A DNA stretch of 64,000 bases from Asanoa hainanensis. Its GTDB lineage: Bacteria; Actinomycetota; Actinomycetes; Mycobacteriales; Micromonosporaceae. The notes beneath the pieces were generated by a model that was given only the letters and a program-made list of their open reading frames with translations, was not told where the DNA came from and made no database searches. This document shows, one piece after another, positions 9,679 to 17,598 of this stretch. Both the position numbers and the translations under genes were made by a program. Location of the stretch: assembly GCF_900188485.1 (NCBI RefSeq), contig NZ_FZPH01000012.1, forward strand, positions 1-64,000. Reading direction: 5' to 3'. How positions within the stretch are numbered: the stretch's first letter is position 1; each line of letters opens with the position of its first letter.

Positions 9679-9686
9679 CGTGTCCT

Positions 9687-11393
9687 GTGCTGGAAGAGTT
9701 GCGGATAACCGGGCTCGGGGTCATCGACGACACGACGCTGCCTCTCGCGGGCGGCATGAACGTCATCACCGGCGAGACCGGCGCCGGCAAGACGATGGTG
9801 GTCACGGGTCTCGGGCTGCTCTTCGGCGGGCGCGCCGACGCCGGCCGGGTCCGTGCCGACCCGGGGCGGGCGCTGGTCGAGGGCCGACTACGGCTCAAGG
9901 GTCAGGTCGCGACGACCGTCCACACCCGCGTCAGTGACGCCGGTGCCGAGCCCGACGACGACGGTTCGTTGCTGCTCAGCCGCACCGTGACCGCCGAGGG
10001 CCGCTCGCGCGCCCACGTCGGTGGCCGGTCGATGCCCGTGGCGACGCTCTCCGAGATCGGTGAGCAGGTGGTCGCCGTGCACGGCCAGTCCGACCAGCTG
10101 CGGCTGCTCCGCCCGGCCGAGCAGCGCGCCGCGCTCGACCGGTTCGCCGGCGCCGACCACGAGAAGCTGCTCGGCCAGATGCGCGAGACCTACACCCGGT
10201 GGCGGGCGGTGGCCGATGACCTGGCCGACCGCCGGCGCAACGCGCGCGAGCGCAACCAGGAGGCCGACCTGCTGCGGCTCGGCCTCGACGAGATCACCCG
10301 GGTCGACCCCCAGCCCGGGGAAGACGACGACCTCAAGGCCGAGGCGCAGCGGCTCGAGCACGCCGAGGGGCTGCGGGTGGCGGCGATCGCCGCCTACCAG
10401 GCGGTGGCCGGCGACGGCGCCGACGAGGCGCCGCACGCCACCGGGCTGCTCGGCGCGGCCAAGCGGTCGCTCGAGGGGCAGTCCGGCGTCGACGCCAAGC
10501 TGGGCGACCTGGCGGCGCGGCTCGACGAGGCGGCCACGCTGATCGGTGACGTGACCGCCGAGCTCTCCGGTTATCTCGACAGCCTCGACGCCGACCCGGA
10601 CCGCCTCCAGACGATCTACGAGCGGCGCGGCGAGCTGCGGGCGCTGACCCGCAAATACGCCGACGACGTCGACGGCGTGATCGCCTGGGCCGACCGGGCC
10701 CGGGGTCGGCTGGGCGAGCTCGACACGTCCGACGACCTGCTCGACGAGCTCGACCGCGAGCGGCAGCGCCTCGAAGACGAGGTGACCGCGCTGGCCGGCA
10801 AGGTCACCGCCGCCCGCAAGGAGGCCGCCGGCCGGTTCTCCGAGCAGGTCAGCGTCGAACTGGCCGGGCTCGCGATGCCGCACTCCCGGGTCGAGGTGGC
10901 GGTGCTCCAGGCCAGCGCCGTGACGGCCGAGGGCGCCGACGACGTCGAGCTCCGGCTGCTGGCCCACCCCGGCGCTCCCGCGCTGCCGCTGCAGAAGGGC
11001 GCCTCCGGCGGCGAGCTCTCCCGGGTGATGCTGGCGATCGAGGTGGTCTTCGCCGGTGCCGGCGGCCCGCCCACGCTGGTCTTCGACGAGGTCGACGCGG
11101 GCGTCGGCGGGCGGGCGGCGGTCGAGATCGGCCGTCGGCTGGCCCGGTTGGCGCGCACCCACCAGGTGCTGGTGGTGACCCACCTGCCCCAGGTCGCCGC
11201 GTTCGCCGACCGGCACCTGGTCGTCGCCAAGGACACCGGCGGCGCCGTGACCACCAGCGGCGTGCGGGTCGTGGAGGACACCGAGCGCGCCCGCGAGCTG
11301 GCCCGCATGCTCGCGGGTTTGCCGGACTCCGATCTGGGTATCGCGCACGCGGAAGAGCTGCTCGCGGTGGCTGCCCGGGAACGCCGGGGATAG
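9687..11393 (+). CDS. recN: DNA repair ATPase RecN
   Basis: The 568-residue SMC-like protein has an N-terminal Walker A (ITGETGAGKTMVV, ~30-42), a coiled-coil middle (~150-370) and a C-terminal head with the ABC signature GASGGELSRVMLAIEVV, Walker B TLVFDEVDAGVGG and HxxQVAAFAD switch. RecN helps hold broken DNA together during double-strand break repair. GTG start as MLEELRITGLGVIDD. It matches Rv1696 in order. The start seems leaderless (see promoter). Confidence 0.95.
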   Translation: MLEELRITGLGVIDDTTLPLAGGMNVITGETGAGKTMVVTGLGLLFGGRADAGRVRADPGRALVEGRLRLKGQVATTVHTRVSDAGAEPDDDGSLLLSRTVTAEGRSRAHVGGRSMPVATLSEIGEQVVAVHGQSDQLRLLRPAEQRAALDRFAGADHEKLLGQMRETYTRWRAVADDLADRRRNARERNQEADLLRLGLDEITRVDPQPGEDDDLKAEAQRLEHAEGLRVAAIAAYQAVAGDGADEAPHATGLLGAAKRSLEGQSGVDAKLGDLAARLDEAATLIGDVTAELSGYLDSLDADPDRLQTIYERRGELRALTRKYADDVDGVIAWADRARGRLGELDTSDDLLDELDRERQRLEDEVTALAGKVTAARKEAAGRFSEQVSVELAGLAMPHSRVEVAVLQASAVTAEGADDVELRLLAHPGAPALPLQKGASGGELSRVMLAIEVVFAGAGGPPTLVFDEVDAGVGGRAAVEIGRRLARLARTHQVLVVTHLPQVAAFADRHLVVAKDTGGAVTTSGVRVVEDTERARELARMLAGLPDSDLGIAHAEELLAVAARERRG

Positions 11394-11539
11394 GGGTCGC
11401 ACACCGTGGGTGGGCGGACACGACCACAAAAGGGCAAGGTGTGACGGAGGCCACCGCCGCGGGTGGCATCCGCATGGTTCGCTGAGAGCCAGCACAAGCC
11501 TGGCAACACCCCGCGTGCCGTTGCTAGCACCCCTGCTCA

Positions 11540-11576
11540 GGCATGTCGTGACCGCTATTCGGTCGCCGGACATGCC
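11540..11576 (+). other. Inverted repeat in front of steA
   Basis: GGCATGTC (11540-11547) pairs with GACATGCC (11569-11576), and an inner GACCG/CGGTC stem (11550-11554 and 11560-11564) adds five pairs. It ends at the AGGA that I take as the steA ribosome site, so it could end recN transcripts or limit steA translation. The rest of the 195-nt gap shows nothing clear. Confidence 0.45.
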
Positions 11577-11588
11577 AGGATGGTCACG

Positions 11589-12770
11589 ATGCGTCTACCC
11601 ACCTTGCGCCGGACCCGGAGCGCCGAACCGGGCACAATCACCGGCACCGCGCGCCTCGACCGCCGGACCAAGCGTCTGGTCGGGCGGCTGCGCCCAGGCG
11701 ATGTCGCCGTGATCGACCACGTCGACCTCGACCGGGTGGCCGCCGACTCGCTGGTCGCGGTCGGTGTCACCGCCGTGCTCAACGCCAAGCCGTCGATCTC
11801 CGGTCGCTACCCCAACCTCGGGCCCGAGGTCCTGGTCAAGGCCGGCATACCGCTGGTCGACGACCTGGGTGAGGGCGTCTTCCAGTCGCTCCGCGAGGGC
11901 GAGACCGTGCGGATCGACGGCAACACGCTGCTGGTCAACGGCGAGCCGATCGCACACGGCACCCGCCAGGACACGGACACCGTTGCCAAGGCCATGGCCG
12001 ACGCCCGCGAAGGGCTGTCCGTGCAGCTCGAGGCGTTCGCCGCCAACACGATGGAATACCTCAAGCAGGAGCGCGATCTCCTGCTCGACGGCGTCGGGGT
12101 CCCCGAGATCGAGACCACCATCGCCGGGCGTCATTGCCTGATCGTCGTGCGGGGCTACGAGTACAAGGACGACCTCGACGTGCTCCGGCCTTACATCAGG
12201 GAGTTCAAACCGGTTCTGATCGGTGTCGACGGCGGTGCCGACGCGCTGGTCGAGGCGGGCTACACCCCCGACATGATCATCGGCGACATGGACTCGGTCA
12301 CCGACGACGTGCTGCGCTGCGGCGCCGAGGTGATCGTCCACGCCTACCCGGACGGGCGCGCTCCGGGCCTCGCCCGGGTGCACCAGCTCGGGCTCTCCGC
12401 GCTGACCTTCCCGGCCGCCGCGACCAGCGAAGACGTCGCGATGCTGCTGGCCGACGAGAAGGGCGCCACGCTCATCGTGGCGGTCGGCACCCACAACAAC
12501 CTGGTCGAGTTCCTCGACAAGGGGCGCGGCGGGATGGCATCCACCTTCCTCACCCGCCTCAAGGTCGGTGGCAAGGTGGTCGACGCCAAGGGCGTCAGCC
12601 GCCTCTACCGGCAGAGCATCTCTGGCTCCTCGCTGCTGTTGTTGGTGCTCAGCGCCCTTTCCGCCATGGCCTCCGCGGTCGCCGTCTCGACGGTGGGCAA
12701 GGCCTATCTCGGCGTGCTTTCCGAGTGGTGGAACAATTTGGTCTTCCAACTGGGACAGCTCTTCAGCTAA
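11589..12770 (+). CDS. steA: SteA-type cytokinetic ring / cell-separation protein
   Basis: The 393-residue protein matches the SteA family (Cgp_1603, Rv1697) in length, order and domain layout: a soluble body with thiamin-pyrophosphokinase-like features (LIGVDGGADALVEAGYTPDMIIGDMDS, ~220-250; TSEDVAMLLADEKGA) and a single C-terminal membrane helix (SSLLLLVLSALSAMASAV, ~350-370). In Corynebacterium SteA and SteB act in the RipC-FtsEX cell separation pathway. ATG 11589 was chosen for AGGA 8 nt upstream and the family length; ATG 11580 would add three residues. A 38-nt gap leads to steB. Confidence 0.88.
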   Translation: MRLPTLRRTRSAEPGTITGTARLDRRTKRLVGRLRPGDVAVIDHVDLDRVAADSLVAVGVTAVLNAKPSISGRYPNLGPEVLVKAGIPLVDDLGEGVFQSLREGETVRIDGNTLLVNGEPIAHGTRQDTDTVAKAMADAREGLSVQLEAFAANTMEYLKQERDLLLDGVGVPEIETTIAGRHCLIVVRGYEYKDDLDVLRPYIREFKPVLIGVDGGADALVEAGYTPDMIIGDMDSVTDDVLRCGAEVIVHAYPDGRAPGLARVHQLGLSALTFPAAATSEDVAMLLADEKGATLIVAVGTHNNLVEFLDKGRGGMASTFLTRLKVGGKVVDAKGVSRLYRQSISGSSLLLLVLSALSAMASAVAVSTVGKAYLGVLSEWWNNLVFQLGQLFS

Positions 12771-12808
12771 GGGCGGGGCGTGCCCGACCGAATCAGAAGG
12801 CAAACAGC

Positions 12809-13756
12809 GTGATCAATTTCCGGTACCACGTGGTGTCACTCACCGCGGTGTTCCTGGCTCTGGCCATCGGCCTGGTCGTCGGCACCGCGGCGCTCAACGG
12901 CCCGGTGGCCGACTCGCTCAACGAGCGGGTCTCCGGGCTGCGCAAGGACAACACCCAGCTACGGGACCAGGTCTCCAGCCTTCAGGAAGAGCTCAAGAGC
13001 GAGGAGGACTTCGCGGCCGAGATGGCGCAGGTCGCCCTCCCGGGCCGGCTGACCGGCCGCAAGGTCCTGATGGTCACCCTCCCGAGCGGCCGCGACCAGG
13101 CCGACCAGGTCCGCACGATGCTGACCACGGCGGGCGCGACGATCACCGGCCGGATCGAGGTGCAGGACTCGTTCTTCGTCCCCGGCAACGCGGAGGAGCT
13201 GCTCTACCTGGCGTCGTCGGCGGCGCAGCCGAACATCTCGACGACCGGCCTGCCGAGCAACAGCGACGGGGTCGAGACCGCGAGCGCGCTGCTGGCCAGC
13301 GCCGTCCTCGACCGCACGCAGGGCACCCCGCCCGCCGCCGCCGAGATCACCGCGCTGCTAACCGCGTACGAGAAGGCCAAGTACATCTCCTACGCGGACG
13401 CCGGCAAGGACAAGGTGACCGAGCAGGCGCAGGCCGTGGTGATCGTGACCGGGCTGCCCTACGTCGACAAGGACTCGGTCCAGAAGGACCAGGCCGTCGT
13501 CACGATGGTCAGCCAGTTCGACAAGCAGGGCGCGGTGGTGGTGGCCGGCAACGGCGCCAGCGACGGCAACGTGATCGCGGCGATCCGCGGTGACGGCGCG
13601 CTGGTCAAGTCGATCAGCACGATCGACAACACCAACACCACGCAGGGCCAGGTCGTCGCGGCGCTCGCCACCGAAGAGATGATCAACAAGAACAAGGCCG
13701 GCCAGTACGGGCTGGGTGCCGGCGCCGCCTCGATGATGCCCCAGCAGCCACAGTGA
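12809..13756 (+). CDS. steB: SteB / MctB-type membrane-anchored periplasmic protein
   Basis: The 315-residue protein has one N-terminal membrane anchor (VVSLTAVFLALAIGLVVGTAAL, ~8-30), a coiled coil (~35-70: RVSGLRKDNTQLRDQVSSLQ) and an outside domain. It is the partner of SteA; the M. tuberculosis homologue Rv1698 (314 aa) has been named MctB and linked to copper handling, while the Corynebacterium protein is linked to cell separation. GTG start with AGAAGG 8 nt upstream. No Cys or clear metal motif is visible, which argues against a direct copper site. GTGA overlap with the next gene. Confidence 0.88.
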   Translation: MINFRYHVVSLTAVFLALAIGLVVGTAALNGPVADSLNERVSGLRKDNTQLRDQVSSLQEELKSEEDFAAEMAQVALPGRLTGRKVLMVTLPSGRDQADQVRTMLTTAGATITGRIEVQDSFFVPGNAEELLYLASSAAQPNISTTGLPSNSDGVETASALLASAVLDRTQGTPPAAAEITALLTAYEKAKYISYADAGKDKVTEQAQAVVIVTGLPYVDKDSVQKDQAVVTMVSQFDKQGAVVVAGNGASDGNVIAAIRGDGALVKSISTIDNTNTTQGQVVAALATEEMINKNKAGQYGLGAGAASMMPQQPQ

Positions 13757-14586
13757 GCGGCGGCCGTTCGCTGGCCCTGGCCACCGCCGGTTCGCTGATC
13801 GCGCGGGCGGCGCTCCGCGGCCTGCGCGGCGCCGAGGCGCTGCACCGCACCAACTTCCGCGGCCACACGGTCACCCTGGCGGCCGGCCCGGCGCTCGCGG
13901 TCGGTGCCGCGACCAGCGCCGCCGCCGGTGCCGGCAGTGCCCCGGCGGCCGGCGCGGCCCTGGTGGCGGGCCTCGGCTCGGGCGCGGTCGGCTTCTACGA
14001 CGACCTCGTCGGCGGGCGGCCCGAGCACCAGGCCAAGGGCTTCAAGGGTCACCTGGGCGCCCTGCGCGACGGCCGGGTGACCAGCGGCCTCGTCAAGATC
14101 GCCGGAGTCGGCGCGGCGGCCCTCGCGGCCAGCGCGCTGCTCGCCGCCGACCGCCGCGGCGGTGGTCGCGGCCGGTTGGGCACGGCGGTCGACGTCGCGC
14201 TCGGCGCCGGCGTCATCGCCGGCACCGCCAACCTGTTCAACCTGCTCGACCTGCGCCCCGGCCGGGCGATCAAGGCCGGCGCCCTGGTCGCCGCGCCACT
14301 GGCCGCCGGCCCGGCGCGCGGCCTGGTCGCCGGCCCGCTCGGCGCGGCCGCCGGCATCCTCCCGGACGACCTCGGCGAAGAGGTCATGCTGGGCGACGCC
14401 GGCGCCAACGCGCTCGGCGCGCTGCTCGGCGTGGCGCTGGCCGCCCGCACCGGCCCCGTCGGCCGGGCCGCGCTGCTCGCCGGCCTGGCCGGGCTGACGG
14501 CCGCCAGCGAGCGGGTCAGCTTCACCCAGGTCATCGCCCGCACCCCGGTGCTGCGCGAGCTCGACGCGCTCGGACGGCGCCCCTGA
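13753..14586 (+). CDS. MraY/WecA-like polyprenyl-phosphate sugar-1-phosphate transferase
   Basis: The 277-residue membrane protein keeps the key marks of the PNPT superfamily in order: FYDDLVGG with the paired Asp near 80-84 and a downstream KGFKGHL, NLFNLLDLRPGRA near 160-172 (compare NLTDGLDGLA in MraY), and MLGDAGANALG near 212-222 (compare GDxGS). It is shorter than MraY (~360 aa) and very Ala/Gly-rich. The family moves a sugar phosphate from a UDP-sugar to a lipid carrier on the inner face of the membrane. GTGA overlap couples it to steB. It could be active or a pseudo-enzyme; the kept Asp residues favour activity. Confidence 0.7.
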   Translation: MSGGRSLALATAGSLIARAALRGLRGAEALHRTNFRGHTVTLAAGPALAVGAATSAAAGAGSAPAAGAALVAGLGSGAVGFYDDLVGGRPEHQAKGFKGHLGALRDGRVTSGLVKIAGVGAAALAASALLAADRRGGGRGRLGTAVDVALGAGVIAGTANLFNLLDLRPGRAIKAGALVAAPLAAGPARGLVAGPLGAAAGILPDDLGEEVMLGDAGANALGALLGVALAARTGPVGRAALLAGLAGLTAASERVSFTQVIARTPVLRELDALGRRP

Positions 14587-14590
14587 CGTC

Positions 14591-16207
14591 GTGAGCGCGT
14601 CCACCCCTCCCAGCACCGCCGTACCCCCTCCGGTACCCGGCCCGCGCGTCGCGCGGGCCGCCGGCCTGATCGGCGGGCTCACCGTGCTCAGCCGGGTCGC
14701 CGGCTTCGGGCGTACCGCCGTGCTCGGCTGGTTCGTCGGTTCGACCGTGCTCGGCACGGCCTACGTCACCGCGAACACGGTGCCCAACATCATCTTCGAG
14801 ATCGTCGCGGGCGGCGCCCTCGCGGCGCTGGTGGTGCCGCTGCTGGCCGGCGCGGTCTCGGCCGGCGACCGGCGCACCGAGGCCGGCACCGTGGCGGCGC
14901 TGCTCACCTGGACGCTCACGGCGCTCGTGCCGCTCGCCGTCGCGGTGGTGCTGCTGGCCGGCCCCATCATCGACGGGCTCACCGGAGACATCTCGGCACC
15001 CGCCCGGGGCGCCGGCGTGCTGATGTTGCGGATCTTCGCGCCCCAGCTGCCGCTCTACGGGATCGGCGTCGTGCTCACCGGCGTGCTCCAGGCCCACCGC
15101 CGGTTCGCCTGGCCGGTGCTCGCCCCGCTGCTGTCCAGCGTGGTGGTCGCGGCGACCTACGGCCTGTTCGCCGCCGTCGAGGGCGTCCGGGCCGACGTGC
15201 CCCAGGTCGGTGTCGGCGGCCAGCTCATCCTGGCCGTGGGCACCACGCTGGGCGTCGTGGTGCTCTCGCTCTGCCTGCTGATCCCGGTCCGCGGGCTGGG
15301 CCTGTCCTGGCGCCCGATCTGGCGGTTTCCGGCCGGCGCCGGCGGGCACGCGCGCCGGCTCGCCGGTGCCGGGGTGCTGACCGTCGGCCTCCAGCAGGTC
15401 GCGGTCGTGGTCACGCTGCGCCTGGCCAACCAGGGGCCCGAGGGCGCCGCGGTGGTGTTCACCGTCGCGCAGGCCGTCTACCTGCTGCCCTGGGCGATCC
15501 TGGCGGTGCCCGTGGCGACCGCCGTCTACCCGGCGCTGGCCACCGCGCACAGCACCGGCGACCACCCGGGCTACCGGGACCGGCTCGCCCCGGCCGCCCG
15601 CGGCGTGCTGCTGTTGAGCTGCCTCGGCGCCGCCGCCCTGGCCGCCGTGGCCGAGCCGGTGGGCGGGTTCTTCGCGCTCGACGGCCTGCCGGGCGCGGTC
15701 GCGGGCTTCGCGCCGGGCCTGATCGGCTACGGCCTGTTCGCCATCTTCAGCCGAGCCCTCTACGCCCGCGGCCTGCCCAGGCCGGCCGCCATCGCCACCG
15801 CGATCGGCTGGGTCACGGTCTCGGTCGCCGCGTTCGCGCTGGCCGCCGGCCTCTCCGTCGAGCACCGGCTGCTCGCCCTGACCCTGGCCAACTCGGCCGG
15901 CATGCTCGTCCTCGGCGTGCTGCTCACGCTGGCGGTGCACCGGCGGGCCGGCGGCGCGGCGCTGGCGGGCTTCGACCGCGCCCTGCTGGTCGGGCTGACG
16001 GCGGGCGCGGCGGCGGCGGCCGCCGGCTGGGCGGTGGCCGACGCGCTGAGCGGCGGGCAGGCCACGGCCAAGCCGACCGCGCTCTGGCACGGCATCGTCG
16101 CCGGCATCGTGGTGGTGCTGGTGTTCGGTGCGGTCGCGTACCCGCTGGACCGGCACGACGTGCGCCCGGCCGTCGCGGCGGTCCGGCGCCGCCTGCGCCG
16201 CCGCTGA
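14591..16207 (+). CDS. MurJ/MviN-like lipid-linked glycan flippase paralogue
   Basis: The 538-residue polytopic protein (about 14 helices) has the MOP/MurJ N-terminal signature GLTVLSRVAGFGRTAVLGWFVG and TVPNIIFEIVAGGALAALVVPLL. MurJ moves lipid II outward. Actinobacteria usually carry the main murJ near the origin, so this copy next to a PNPT enzyme is more likely a flippase for another lipid-linked glycan (inference). GTG start 5 nt after the PNPT stop. A long hairpin follows directly. Confidence 0.82.
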   Translation: MSASTPPSTAVPPPVPGPRVARAAGLIGGLTVLSRVAGFGRTAVLGWFVGSTVLGTAYVTANTVPNIIFEIVAGGALAALVVPLLAGAVSAGDRRTEAGTVAALLTWTLTALVPLAVAVVLLAGPIIDGLTGDISAPARGAGVLMLRIFAPQLPLYGIGVVLTGVLQAHRRFAWPVLAPLLSSVVVAATYGLFAAVEGVRADVPQVGVGGQLILAVGTTLGVVVLSLCLLIPVRGLGLSWRPIWRFPAGAGGHARRLAGAGVLTVGLQQVAVVVTLRLANQGPEGAAVVFTVAQAVYLLPWAILAVPVATAVYPALATAHSTGDHPGYRDRLAPAARGVLLLSCLGAAALAAVAEPVGGFFALDGLPGAVAGFAPGLIGYGLFAIFSRALYARGLPRPAAIATAIGWVTVSVAAFALAAGLSVEHRLLALTLANSAGMLVLGVLLTLAVHRRAGGAALAGFDRALLVGLTAGAAAAAAGWAVADALSGGQATAKPTALWHGIVAGIVVVLVFGAVAYPLDRHDVRPAVAAVRRRLRRR

Positions 16208-16208
16208 C

Positions 16209-16273
16209 GCTCTGCTTCCATATGCGCATCTCCCTGAACGCTCGTTCAGGTGATGCGCATATGGGTGCAGAGC
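16209..16273 (+). terminator. Long inverted repeat after the MurJ-like gene
   Basis: A 65-nt near-perfect hairpin starts 2 nt after the stop. GCTCTGC (16209-16215) pairs with GCAGAGC (16267-16273), CATATGCGCATC (16219-16230) with GATGCGCATATG (16252-16263), and CCTGAAC (16233-16239) with GTTCAGG (16244-16250), leaving a 4-nt loop GCTC. No T-run follows. It is likely a terminator; a protein-binding site is also possible, as the arms hold NdeI-like CATATG palindromes. The rest of the gap to 16485 shows only a strong GGGGGAGGGAG ribosome site at its end. Confidence 0.6.
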
Positions 16274-16485
16274 AAAGCGGGTCGGAGGGTCCACGTCGTA
16301 CCCGGTCATCGGCATCACGGACAATGAACGGCGGGCGCACGACGAATGACCGAAGACCGACAGCGATCGGCTCGGACCGGCTGCATCGGCACCGACGGTG
16401 GCCACCGTCCCGATAGCATCGCCGCACGAGCCGGGACGGCCTTGCCGCGCCGGTTCGTGGCGCACATGGGGGAGGGAGTGGGGGC

Positions 16486-17598
16486 GTGACCGACGCCGAA
16501 CGGGGGCACCGCTGGACCGGCGCCGTCTGCCTGGTGCTGGCCTCCAGCACCGGCGGCGTGGGCCAGCACGTCACCTCCGTCGTCCGCGGCCTGAGCGCCG
16601 CCGGCGCCACCGTGACCGTGGCCGGCCCGGCCGCCACCGAGGAGCAGTTCCGCTTCACCGCCGCCGGTGCCCGGTTCGTTCCCGTCGAGATCCCGCCCAA
16701 CCCGACCATCAACGACCGCCGCGCGATCGGCGCTCTGCGCGCGGCGCTGGCCGGCGAGGTCGACGTTGTCCACGCGCACGGCCTGCGGGCCGGGCTGGTC
16801 TCCGTCCTCGCCAAGCCGCGCCAGCCGCTGGTGGTCACCTGGCACAACGCGGTCCTGGCCCGCCGGCTGCGCGGCTACGCGTCGCGGTTCGCCGAGCGGG
16901 TGGTGGCCCGCAACGCCGACGTCTGCCTCGGTGCCTCCGCGGACCTGGTCGACCGGGCCCTCGCGCTCGGCGCCCGGGACGCCCGGCTCGCCCCCGTCGC
17001 CGCGCCCGAGCTTCCCGAGCCCCGCCGTGGCCGGGCCGCCGTCCGCGCCGAGTTCGGCCTGCACCGCGACCAGGCGGTGGTGCTCTCGGTCGGCCGCCTG
17101 CACCCGCAGAAGCGCTACGACGTGCTGGTCGAGGCGGCCGCCGCCTGGCGCGACATCCGGCCCATCCCGGCCGTGCTGGTCGCGGGCTCCGGGCCCGCCT
17201 ACCTGCCGCTGGCCGCGCTGATCTCGGCCACCCACGCCCCGGTCACCCTGCTGGGTCATCGCGGCGACATCGCCGACCTGCTGGAGGCCGCCGACGTGGC
17301 CGTGGTCACCAGCGACTGGGAGGCCCGCCAGCTCTTCGCCCAGGAGGCACTGCGGGCGGGCGTCCCGCTGGTCGCCACGGCCGTCGGCGGGCTGCCCGAC
17401 CTGGTCGGCGACGCGGCGGTGCTGGTCCCACCGGGTAACGTCGCGGCCGTGTCGGAAGCGGTCCGGGATCTGCTGGGTGACGAGACCAAGCGCGCCGAAT
17501 ACCGGGCGCGCGGGTTCCAGCGCGCCAAGACCTGGCCGACCGAGGAAGCCACGATCACCCAGCTCGAGGGGATCTACGCAGAGCTCGTGCCGACATGA
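16486..17598 (+). CDS. GT4-like glycosyltransferase
   Basis: The 370-residue GT-B protein has the N-terminal GGVGQHV glycine loop (~24-30), VVHAHGLRAGL acceptor-side motif (~91-101), the VLSVGRLHPQKRYDVLVEA donor motif (~205-222) and an EARQLFAQEAL motif in place of the usual EGxPxxxxEA. It would add a sugar from a nucleotide donor to a lipid or glycan acceptor on the inner membrane face. GTG start is backed by a very purine-rich leader. It overlaps the next gene by 4 nt, so the two act together. Confidence 0.85.
   Translation: MTDAERGHRWTGAVCLVLASSTGGVGQHVTSVVRGLSAAGATVTVAGPAATEEQFRFTAAGARFVPVEIPPNPTINDRRAIGALRAALAGEVDVVHAHGLRAGLVSVLAKPRQPLVVTWHNAVLARRLRGYASRFAERVVARNADVCLGASADLVDRALALGARDARLAPVAAPELPEPRRGRAAVRAEFGLHRDQAVVLSVGRLHPQKRYDVLVEAAAAWRDIRPIPAVLVAGSGPAYLPLAALISATHAPVTLLGHRGDIADLLEAADVAVVTSDWEARQLFAQEALRAGVPLVATAVGGLPDLVGDAAVLVPPGNVAAVSEAVRDLLGDETKRAEYRARGFQRAKTWPTEEATITQLEGIYAELVPT

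Noticed and set aside
9522-9686. LexA (SOS) box before recN
   Set aside because: CGAAC half-sites occur (around 9563 and 9582) but not as the CGAAC-N4-GTTCG palindrome.
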